Assembly (NCBI GenBank): GCA_963573315.1
Contig: OY752147.1
Span: 2,108,001-2,172,000 of the forward strand
Reading direction: 5' to 3'
From: Entomortierella parvispora
Taxonomy: Eukaryota; Mortierellomycota; Mortierellomycetes; Mortierellales; Mortierellaceae
DNA length: 64,000 nt
Part shown: piece after piece, positions 45,307 to 55,906 of the stretch
Layout of the letters: every line of letters starts with the position of its first letter
Numbering within the stretch: position 1 is the first letter of the stretch
The notes under the pieces: generated by a model
The model's database searches: none
What the model saw: only the letters and a program-made list of their open reading frames with translations
Told to the model about the DNA's origin: nothing
Program-made: the position numbers and the translations under genes

Positions 45307-46308
45307 GCCAAAAATAACGATGGAGAAAGGGTCGTGGTTGGGGAAAGGAGACGGACAGCAAAGAAGAGAGAGGCAAAGAGAGGGAGAGAGAGAGAGAGAG
45401 AGAGGAGAGAGAGGGAAAAAAGGGTGTGAAAGGAAAAATCAAAGAGGCGGTGGAGGCAAAGGTCACAGACGAAGGGATGAGTCGGGCCTACTGTCCCTGC
45501 CTGGCCATGTGTGGATGCTGCATGGGGGTGTCTGCCATGGCTCGATTCGGGAGGAAAGAATGTCTTTGATACACGTCCCTGTGAACAGCGTTGTGTCCTC
45601 GATATCGTTAATGCGACAAAGAGGGATCAGGCCCGTTGGAAAGGGCAAGCTGATTCATATTTGATCTGGAGATTTGAAAGACGTAGAAAACAAATTGCAA
45701 ACTTTGTCAGCTCGAGCGCACACAGAAAATGACAGGGCAAGGTGCAGGTTTGGCGATCGTTTGGTTGAAAGTCAAGGAATGAGAAAACCATAGTGATCGA
45801 GTTGCACTGAGAGCAGTTCAGTCCTAAATTTGTGCAACGTTGGGTCATTTGGTTGCAACAACTCAAGCGCGGCGGAATAGGAGGATTGGGCGGACAGGAA
45901 TGAGCTGTAGACGCACAACAACAACAGCAACAACAACAACGACAAAAAAGATAGAAAAGTGAAGCAAGAGAAGGGGGGCATGCGTGCAGGTATCTCTCTG
46001 AATATATTCTTGAGAGCAGAGATAGACAGTCTGACTTGTTGTGCTTGGCGGGGTTCTCTGCAGACAAGGAGTCCCAAAGTCCTGTCGAGTCGTCAATGAG
46101 CCTTTGCGCCTTTTGGATGGTTCTCTTGTATTTTTTCCACTCAAACGGTTCTTACTGACCGTTTATTGTTCTTTATATTAGGCAGCTTTGGTAGTGCAAA
46201 TTAATACGCAAATGAAGTTGAACTCAACTACTACTGAAATGGTATACGCCGTCTCTCAGCGACGCGCAAAAAAAAACCCCCCAAAAGAAAGCCAGGATAC
46301 ACGAGACC
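45307..46308. other. Intergenic region, 5' of the kelch gene and 3' of the MFS gene
   Basis: About 1 kb with no supportable gene. It has a GA dinucleotide tract (45375-45410) just upstream of the kelch start, read as CT on the coding strand, and a CAA-repeat (45916-45945). Nothing else is recognisable. Confidence 0.55.
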
Positions 46309-48163
46309 TTACCCTGCCTTGATCGTCGTAGAGTCAACGATATTCTCACTCGAAATCGTGCTGACCTCCGACTCCATCTTGGACTTTTCAGCAGCAGGAA
46401 GGCCGCGTTCCAAGTCTCCCTCTGCGATTGCTTCGATCTCCTCGACCGTCTCGATCGGCAACTCTGCAATTGCTGCCGTCGCCGCCGTATTCTTGGATGG
46501 AATATTGGGCTTGTCCCAAGGCAGCAGGATCAAAGTCAGACAGAAGCCAAGGATTCCAAAGGCCGCAATCCCGAAGAAAGCATTCTTGTATCCTTTCATC
46601 AATTGAGGTCCACCCTGAACTTGACCGGCACTGTTGCCATTGGTCGAGATGGCAATGGCATTAAAGATGGCAATGCCAAAAGGAGCTCCCATCTGCAACC
46701 CAGTGTTGTAAATCGCACCCACCAACCCTTGATCTTTGTTGGCAGCGTCTCTCACGGCTGTGAGTTGAACCGGAAGATAAGAGAATCCCATTCCAAAGAC
46801 GTGGATGATCAAGGCTGGGAAGGGAATGGCCCAGTACACGGTGTTTTTACTCACGAACGCAAACATGAGAGCGGTGACACATCGCAAGAGGAAGCCCACC
46901 ATGATCAACGGTTTGAGCCGCAGACGGGGCATGACGCGACCCAGGACTGTAAAGACGACAATGGCTAGCAAGGAATGGACCAGGAACCCGAGAGCGGTCT
47001 GGATTGCTGTCCAATTGTAGACCTCCTGGAAGAAAAGATTGACAAAATAGATGGTAGATTGCATGCTGGCCATGGACACGAACGCCAGGATAACCGAGGA
47101 CGAGAACGACTTGGCCTTCCAGATCCGAAGAGGCATTAGAGGCGAGTGAACCCTGGACTCTGCAAAGACGAACAAGGCCAAGAGGATTACACCTGCAAAG
47201 AATATAGGCAGTGTCTTGGGACTCGCCCATCCTTCCTCCACACCAGTGGAGATGTAGTAAACCACGCCTGTGACACCCAATGTCACTGTGATGGCCCCAA
47301 TAAAGTCCACTTTGGGCTTCTCGGCCTTGGGCGGGGTCAGAGGGATCGAGAGAAATCCAAGGACGAAGAGCAAGTACCCTGCAATGGCCGAGACCCTAAA
47401 GATCCAGGCCCAACCGATACTGGCGATCAAGCCACCAGCCAAGAGGATACCGGTGACAGCGCCGAGACCACCAAAGGCAGCAAAGATTGAGAATGCCCTC
47501 GTCCTTCCAGGTCCTGGTGGGAAATTGGTGGCAATCAGCGCCATGGCAGTAGGGATGGTTCCTGCAGCTCCCATTCCCTGCAGTGCACGCGCAATGATAA
47601 ACATGAGGGGAGACGTGGAGAAGGAAACGACTACAGCCCATGAGGAAAACCAAAACAGGCCAGCCAAAAACATCCGGCGATGTCCAAACAGATCACCAAG
47701 ACGACCTGACACCAGAAGGAGACCTGCAAAGGCGATCGTGTACGCGTTGAGAATCCAGAGCATCTCCGAGACTTTGAAGTCCAAGCTTTCCGCGATGGGG
47801 ATAATGGCAACCGACACGGAGGCTCCGTTGACTATGGTGGCCAAAGAGGGAAAATGTTTGAGACGATTAGAATCTCAATTGGAGAGAGGGGCACACTGTG
47901 GAGTATACAAGAGGAAGGAGAGTGACAGGCTGTCAAACGAGATGCTTACCGATATCCAGGAACTGCGCAGTGGAGACGACATAGAGAAGCAAGGGTGTCA
48001 TCCTTGCTCTCACTTCCTCCAGTTTGGAGACCGGTGATGGGTCATGGACTGACTTGTCAGTGCCGTTAGAACTGACCGACTTTGGGATGGTCACTTCCTG
48101 CTTAGAGCTGTCGAGGACATTACTGTCACTCCTGAGGGTGGAATTTGAGTCTTTGTCTGCCAT
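46309..48163 (-). CDS. MFS transporter, DHA2-like drug:H+ antiporter
   Basis: Proton-coupled exporter of about 578 aa, probably in the plasma membrane. Two exons (47950-48163 and 46309-47831) join to give QFLDIVNGASVSVAIIPIAE, the typical first helix of the DHA2 family. Motif A is SGRLGDLFGHRR, a close match to the MFS GxLaDrxGrkr loop. The antiporter motif C region is FGGLGAVTGILLAGGLI. The number of hydrophobic helices fits the 14-TM DHA2 type better than the 12-TM DHA1 type. The cytosolic N-terminus is Ser/Lys-rich (SSKQEVTIPKSVSSNGTDK) and the tail is acidic, with SEVSTISSE that may be phosphorylated. A TATA-like TATAAAAG lies about 240 bp upstream (48399-48406, minus). Substrates cannot be deduced; azoles, amino acids and other small molecules are all known for the family. 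Confidence 0.92.
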
Positions 48164-48764
48164 GGTAGAGTTGTATTGCCGGGTATAAAGTCGAAGGGGA
48201 AAACACCAATCGTTACAAAAAAAAGATTTAGCAGTTCGGAAGCAAGCTGATCTCTGTGAAAGGGTCCAAGGGAGCAAGCTTATCAAGAGAATGGGTGGGT
48301 CTGAGAGACGAAGTTGAGAAGAAAAGAGACGAGAGTGAGAGTGAGAATGAGAGTAAGAAAATGATGGGCAATTGTCCGTCCTTACTCTTCCTTGCTGCCT
48401 TTTATAATTTTTTTCCCCAAATTCAACAACTCACAAATAGGCGTTTGGATTGTCCAAAGAGAGACTCACTGACAAATTCGTCATGTCACCAGCTAAAACA
48501 ACATGGTCATTGAATCGCAACTGAATGCCAGAGAGAGAGGACGGAATACGTGTCCGACTGTGCACCTCCTCTCTATTTGAATTGATGTGGACTTTCATAG
48601 TTCCGCCTGCGTTTGTGAAGCAAAAATAAAGGAATATTCTGTCAAAATCGCGTGTGGTCTGAGCATTTCTTCCCTGGTCCAAAATCAATTGGATGGGGGC
48701 TGTTTTCCAGGGCGTACAGAATGTCAAAATGTCAAAATGCTTATTTTTTTTTTATTTTTTTTTT

Positions 48765-49130
48765 CAGCGCAGCAAGTCTTTGGATGCCCGCCACCCACCC
48801 TAAAACTTCAACTGGTCCACAGGGGCTAACACCAATCGTGTACCGTAGAGGGCACCGCAGTCCTAGATAGACCCTCTGGCCCAATGGCAGGTACCCCTAC
48901 AGCTTAGCCTCCGGGACTATGGTATTACCGGATGGCAAAACATAAACTCCTCAATGGTATTCCAGCTGCTTGCAGATCCCCTGTTTCATTTGCGCAGACT
49001 CCACGGCGGGGCTGAGGCAGGTGCGGTTACTTGGAGGATCGCCTCTTTGTACCTGACCGCACTATCCAGGCCCACCCCTCGGTCTATATGGCTCCCTGTC
49101 AGCTGTTGTGTTATGCAAAACTGGTGGTCT
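48765..49130 (-). repeat. Possible 5'-truncated LINE or SINE-like insertion with A-rich tail
   Basis: On the minus strand a GC-richer block of about 340 bases ends GGGCATCCAAAGACTTGCTG and then an A-rich tail (about 48745-48766) before AT-rich flanks. The block has no long frame and differs in composition from its surroundings. A retroelement 3' end would look like this. I found no clear target-site duplication, so the identification is tentative. The rest of the 48164-49439 interval shows nothing else I recognise apart from the MFS promoter at its left edge. Confidence 0.35.
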
Positions 49131-49439
49131 TTCGTTTATTTCACAACATTTGCTGTGCAATTGAACAAAAGAAAAAAAAGGGAAGACAAAACTTCAAAAA
49201 TGTACTCGTGTTAATGAACTATTCTTCCTCTGGGTAACCATGACTATGTGCGATGAGGGATTGTGTAGTCCAATGAAACGACGTAAGAAACACAAAGCGG
49301 AAAAAAAAAGAACTATCTACAAGAAAAAAAAATGGTGAGGTATCAAAAGAGAAGTGGGAAGTATGACTGTTATGGAATTCTGGTAAAGGAAGGCGGAAAG
49401 GATGGAAGATTCAATAGCGAGTGAGGAAAGGAGCAGATC

Positions 49440-52400
49440 TCAAGATCGTCGCACTTCTTCAGAACTCAAGCACAAGTGATCAATGGCCATCAACTCTCGG
49501 ACAGATCCACGTCGCTGGGACATCAATGACTGCATGCCCATCTGTCTCTGGTGGTTCGGGTTGCCTGAGCTTGAGAAGGATGCTGTGAAAGACGCCACGC
49601 TGGAGGAAGCCGATGGAGGAAGGGGTGGCGACGAGGCGGATGTGCTGTTGCTGTTGTTGTTCTCTCCATGGAAGGTAGGTGATGACGAGGAGGAAAAATA
49701 TCCAGAACCTCGACGATCGTTCTTCAAGTGGGTGTTGACCTGCAGGCGCTCACCACTTCGATGGTTCAAGTGAGCTTGCAGGACCCCATTTACAATCATT
49801 TCCTCTTCAACCATTGGACTATGACGCGTTGCCTCATCCTCACCGTCAATATGTTCATCGTCATCGTCGAGCTCGTCTCTCTCCGATGTTGGTTCAGAAG
49901 TTGTCGAGAAGTCCATGGAGTACCTCTTGGATCGGTAGGCATTCGAGCCCATATCATAGCGCGCAACACTGCTTGGGTATCCATATCCACCACTATAGCT
50001 ATGGCTGTGAGCCATGGGATGGCCACGTGGAGGCGGCGATGTTGGTGAAGTCTCGTCTGAGGACGGGTATCTGGGGTCAGTGTGATACGAATGGTGCTGA
50101 TAATGTTGCGCCGGTCCAGCAGAGTACTGGACATGTGGATGTTGCTGCTGCGGGTAGGATCTCTTTTCTCGCTCTTCCTCGTGGTCCGATCCATCACCAT
50201 GCTCCTCCTCCTTCACGTGACCCAAGGTGCCCATGGTCGAGTATCGACGGGTCAAATTTGCCAGCGAAGGCTGTGGTGGAGGTGGAATTGGGGAGGAGCT
50301 GCTGGATTCAGAGATCATGGTCTTGATCACCGCATCCTCAATGTCGTTGCTGCCGCCCCTCTCATTTCCTGAACCCGACCGCCCAGACCCAGATCGGGAC
50401 ATGGCTTCGCCGCTGCCGTTAGACCCTCTACGTCGCTGATATTGGCGCTCATGACGCTCCTGTCTAAAGTCGACCTCCTCCAGTTCATTGTCCTCGAAGT
50501 TGTCTTCTTCTTTGCTCTGGACCACAATCGTGTTGTTAATGTTGCTGATCGAAGACATGGAGTGGTTCACTCTATGGCCGAGAGGACCTCCGTCACCTCC
50601 GGGCATCTCCCGATGGCGCTCTGCCAAGTTGGCGAGCTCTGTCAAGGCCGAGAGGGGACCCATATCTAGCGATCGATGATGTTCGTGCCCACGGGAATAT
50701 CGGCCTGGAGCACGATCGGACTCTTGTCGAGGGAAGTTGGGTCGAGGCAAAGCATTGTGCAGTGACTGAGGAGGTAACTGCGGGTACTGCAAGTTGTATG
50801 GATGATGTTGGTTCGGAGGAGGACCATAGGACGGATGTTGTGGGTGATGATGATACCCTGGGTACATCTCATGAGATGCAGGCTCTTGTGGACCACTGCT
50901 CACAGACGACGATCGTGTCAGCTTCATAGGAGACGACGTTGAGGAGGACGAGCTGGAGGAGAGTGAGGTCGCCGTCGTCATGGACGAAGGCGAGACCATG
51001 GTCGCCATAGTTGAAGCCACGTACGAATGTTGCTGCTGCTTATGAAGCGATGAGATCCCTGGGAGGTTAGGTCGGACCTGTCCTTGAGCAGGTGGAGGTG
51101 CTGCAATAGGTTGCTGGGGGCCTGATCGGTCCGACCCAAGAGAGATGGATCTGGACATACTTGAAGCGTACTTCATGGGCATGTTCGTGTCTGGCGTCAT
51201 TGGTGGAGTCGGAATGGTCCGTGGATGGTATCCACTTGGCCCTGCAGGAGGTCCGTGTCCTTGATGTTGTTGTTGTTGATTGTGATGATTGTGTTGCTGC
51301 ATCCCTGCTTCCGCCGAGAAGTCTCGGGATCCATTTCTTCCGTGGGAGTGGTGGTGATGGCTATGGCTATGACTGTGGTGATGGTGACCATTGTGTGGTG
51401 GGCCCTTGGGTGAAAACTCGAGGGATGGCATTGAGTGTCGACGCTCTATTATTGTGAATGGGTCAAAAAGATATAAAAAGAGTTTGGTCAGCGATCGTTG
51501 GCGCAAAATGAGCCATGACGGTCGCACAGATATAGACAAATGAGCGGCGAAGGTTGCTCACCATAGGGGTCGAACCGGTTGTAGCGTGAACTGGATGGGG
51601 AGGTGACCGAAGTGGGCGAAGCCAGAGGCGAGATGGCGCCGTCTCGATCACCTTCTGGGAACGACATTTGCAATTCTACACGACAAATTTCGATACAAAG
51701 ACATGTCAGCAGAGACGCGCTTCCGGAGAGAAACAACTTCCTACTCCCAGCCCAGGTTGCTAGCCCATGAGGAAATACTTTACCTGATGGGTCTTGTAAA
51801 CTGAGTCTTCTCCTCTTGCGCTGCATAGAGGTGTTGAAATGATTTTTGATCGCGTTATCTGGTCGGCCGGGCATGAGCTTGGACATCTCGGCCCATTTGG
51901 ACCCCAATTGAGCAAATAACTTGAAGATCAATTCATCCTCCTGCGCCGTGAATGGTGACTTGTCAACTGATGAGGGATAGAAAAAAAACCATAACGACAG
52001 GAGAGGAAAGTGTAAGTCAGGGGCAAGTTGTGTTTGTGTTAGTTTCAATGGTGTCACCATTGGCAGAGGGGGGATTGGAGAACGGCAGGAAAGGATTGAG
52101 TAAGAAAACACCAATGGTTTGAAGGGACATGATCCTTATTTTGTGCTTTCCCTCTCCCTTTTTTCAGTTGTTTGGGGGTTCGGTCGACTCTACCCCTCTT
52201 CTTTTTTTTCTCAACGGCTCAATTGTTGTTTTTTTATCCATCCTCCGCGTGTGCGCACGCACGCGCATGCATGTTCGTATTTCTGACTTACTCTTGGGAT
52301 CGAGATGGTTGTGCCAACGTTCTCGGCATTGTTTGCCTGTCCTGGATCCAAGTCGACTTGCAATCAAGACCCACTTCTCCGCACCGAGCTCGTGTACTAA

Positions 52401-55400
52401 TGTCCGGAGCTGTCGATCCTCCTATTATGAATAGCGAGCGTTCATTGTTGTCATCAATTTTACGGTTCACGGTGAGAATGAAAGAGAAAGAAAGAGAAAG
52501 AAAGAGAAACACAGAGATGCAGAGAGATAGAAATAAAAACCACAGGAAGCATCAGAGCCGTTGTTCTGCGACTCTCGTGATAGTTGGTGTACAAGTAATA
52601 TTTTTCTTTTGAAGGTAGGGATGCCGAATAACATGTGCAGGTCGCAAGCAACGAAACAGCGAAACGACAACACCCATCCACCCAATCCCTCACTCATTGA
52701 CGTTGAAGTTAAAAAGAAAAAAAATATTTACCTCTGGAGTCCATGGACCTTTGATTGATCTTGGCTTAGAAATCATTCTCCAGCGTTGGAGGCAATGGTC
52801 TTTGTCTCGAGAGCCGTCAGGAAAGCAAAATTCTGCGATTCGTTTCCACGCTTTGCCGTTGAACTTGACGACAGCTTCGCGAAGTAAAATATCCTATAAT
52901 GGATAGAGAGGAAATCGTGCAGGGCGTGATTTGGAGTGGAAAAAAGTGCCGAAGTGGGGGGCGTCAACAGCAGGAAGGATATCGAGACAAGATTTCGAGT
53001 GAAAACAATGGAAGGAAATGGAAAGAGGAGTGTAAGGAAGCAAGAAGGAAAGGTAGAAAATAAGTCACAGGTTAGAAGGTGTGTGCTTTGAGCAATGTGG
53101 TGAATGCGAGAGGGGGGCGGGGTTGGTGTGTGCGAGGAGATTATTTTGTGGGTTGGCTGGCTGGCTGGCTGTTGAGCAGTTGAGCAATGGTCAACATGAC
53201 ATGGTCATAGCCATTTGCACCCTTCACCTCCCCTGAGAGACAGGGGGAGAAGAAATCAAAAGAAAATAAAAAAAATGAAAAGACCGTCATGCTTGAGTGG
53301 GCTGGAGGCAGTGAAATGGGGGGGAGGCGGGGCAAAGGAAACCCTCTTTACTCTGTGTGCGGACCGTTAGGGCCTCTCTCTTGTGGTTTGTGTTGGTGAA
53401 CACAGCAATGAGAAGAAGAATGGCCAATCGGGAAGGGGAAAGGGTAAAGTGCTGAGCAAAGGTGAGCAAAGGTGAGCACAGGGGACACTAAGAGGCAAGA
53501 AAGACGGCGATGAAAAAAAAAAATCAAGCCCGTTGACAATTGAAGCGTGCCAAGGCAAGGGTCAGGTTGGACTAGATGAAGGTGGGCGTGGATAGAGGTT
53601 GCTGAGTATGAAGGATTGAAAAGCCAAGCTGTAAGCTCTAGATAGTGATTTGGGGCATGCAAGGAGGAGAGCTGGAAGCAAAAAGACGTTGGAAGCAAAA
53701 GGAATGAAGGAAGAGGGTTGGAACATCAATGGTCGGAAAAGGGTATAAAAAAGGCGTAAAGCGGAAAGAAATGGGAGAGGAAGCAAAGGAACAAGGGAAG
53801 AGAAGAAGACAAAGGGGGAATGAATAAAAAGAAAGGGTCGAACATGGTCATCATGGTCAGTTTACAGCAGACCAAAGGGCGCAATGGACCATACCCCAGC
53901 CACAAACGGCACGAAAAGAAGACATCGATTCAGGGGGAAGGATCTCTTTCCGCACCACAGCAGTTGCTGGACCGTGAAGAAAGAACAAAAAAGGGGGGAA
54001 CGAGGGGAGGGAGGAAATGTCAACCGAAGGTGCATTCCACTCTCACTGTGTCCCTGATTCAGCACCACAAGGCGAGGGCGAAGGAGCCCTTGAGGCTGCG
54101 GGGGAGCGAGCGAGCGAGCGAGCGAGTGCGCGGGCGCGAATCTTTAGCAGATTCATCTGCAAGACCAAGAATCCACTCGCTCTCATTCTCTGCATCCCTG
54201 AAATACAATCTCCAACGCGCACACACGAGAAAACAGGTACAAATGCCGATAAACATCGTCAGCATCACCACCACCACAACAACAACAACAACAGCGTACG
54301 ACAAAACAAATCGGTTGTCAGTCCCGCCCGCTGTCTGCCATCTTCGTATCGACAGCGGTCCTAACGATGCTACCTGCAGAATGAAAACAACAAAAAACCA
54401 CTCAATGGTACCAGCTGGTTGGGCATTGGCCAAATCGATTTTTTCAGCTCCATGCTCCCTCCTCGCTGTCACCACCACATTACAGCCCTTGAGATGTGTC
54501 TGAGCGCACACCATGACCACGACCGAACGATTAAGGTCAAGGGGGAGGGGAGAGGGGAAGAAGATGAAGGGAGGGAACACAACAGTGCAGACTCAAGAGG
54601 CTCGTGTTGGAGAAGTGGTTGCTGTCACACTGTGAGAAGGTCAGATTCTTACCTCTTGACGCGTCCACTTGATGCCACCCTCGTCGCCAGACTCCGCGTC
54701 TGAAGAGCCATCGGAATCCATATTTGTGTCTACGCGACGATACGCGTCCAGGGTTGGACCTGCGCCTTCTTGCGGCAGTATGTGCATCGGCATCGACCCA
54801 GAAAAGTGCACCGAGTGTTGTCGGGGGCCAAAGTGTTGGTGGGAGGATTGGTAGTAGGGGGATGTCTGTAGATGGGAATGGCTCAGAGAGTGAGAGTGAG
54901 CACGGACAAGTTTTCCGCCACCCGTGCGACCGTTGTTGTTGACGCTGGTACCATTGTGGCTGAGAAGTGAGGCAGATCCTTGCGTCCGATGTTGGTGATG
55001 GTGGTGATGGATTTGTCCTGGTGTGGAAGGATTCTGCAGGGGTCGCTGCACGGTGTTGTGGACATGCTGATTGTGATTGTACCGTTGGTGTTGTTGTTGC
55101 TGCTGCTGATGTTGTTGCTCTTGGCGGATCGGTTGTTGTTGCTGTGAATGTTGAGGATCAACGCTCAGATGCCCATCCTCGCGGTATCCTTGCAGTTGCT
55201 GTTGTTGAGGATGAAGATGAATCGCGCCGTCACGGCAATTGTTCTCTATACTACTGTTGCTACTGCTGCTGCTCCTTCGGCTGCTGCTGTTACTGCTCAT
55301 GGTATGGCTGTCGCTAGTCGAGCTATTATTGATGTCGTCGTGACCATCGGGGAAAGACAAAAACGGAGGATGCGCACTGTCGCCGTTGCTGTTGCAGGCG

Positions 55401-55906
55401 TTGTCGCTGCTTTTGTTGATATTGTTATTGTTATGTTCCATGCTCTGTGTCGCAACACCATGCAGCATGCTTGGATGTGTTTGGTGTTCGCGCAGCTCCT
55501 GTTCTTCATGATGGCGTTGTTTTTGCAGTCGCTCCTTTGCCTGCTGTTCAAGAAAGCGCTCGCTTGGCTGCAGTCGGCATTGCTGTTGCTGCTGTTGCTG
55601 TTGTTGTTGCTGGTGATGAGGAAGACGCGATGATGGATCAGAGGGAGGGCTATAGTACGATGAGTGACTGTAATGTCTCAAGTGCCGAGCTTGCTGCTGT
55701 TGTTGATGGGATTGTGATGGCTGCTGCTCCTGGATCGCACCAGTCTCCTCGCTGTGATAGCCACCTCGTCGATGCTGGAGTTCTTGTTGGAGATGGTGGT
55801 AAGGATGCGGGTGTTGCATTGAATGCTGCCGACGTTGTGGAAGCTGGTCCACAGAACACCGACGGATGTGCTCTGGGATCACACTGGGCGATGTGATCGG
55901 CTTCAT
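49440..55906 (-). CDS. Three-repeat (R1R2R3) MYB transcription factor
   Basis: Nuclear DNA-binding protein of the c-Myb/3R-MYB type. Exon 1 (54653-55906) encodes 418 aa rich in Gln, His and Asn and ends IKWTRQE. It joins over a 1759-bp intron to exon 2 (52732-52893, [20 protein letters not shown]) and completes repeat R1. R2 is IKGPWTPE+[12 protein letters not shown] with [21 protein letters not shown]3 is [20 protein letters not shown] with [20 protein letters not shown]. The [12 protein letters not shown] and DNAIKNHxN recognition helices match animal c-Myb closely, whereas R1 is diverged. Later exons add a Ser/Pro-rich tail and a very long C-terminal exon (49440-51447) with His, Gln and Ser runs. 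Splice phases agree at R1/R2 and R2/R3. Start [11 protein letters not shown] at 55906 is the first ATG of the frame; upstream exons remain possible. Confidence 0.93.
52894..54652 (-). other. MYB intron: 1.76-kb intron inside MYB repeat R1
   Basis: Donor GTAAGAATC at 54652 and acceptor ATTATAG ending at 52894 flank an intron many times longer than others in this window. It holds a GGCT-unit array (53155-53171), a triple GGTGAGCAAA repeat (53459-53480), a GAGC array (54103-54126) and CAC/CAA triplet runs (54265-54293). No open frame in it looks coding. Confidence 0.75.

Noticed and set aside
53820-54503. 227-codon plus-strand ORF within the large MYB intron
   Set aside because: Its composition follows the local GA, GAGC and CAA repeats, and it has no recognisable domain.
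54967-55633. Plus-strand ORFs rich in Val, Ala and Leu
   Set aside because: They are antisense translations of the Gln/His repeats of MYB exon 1.
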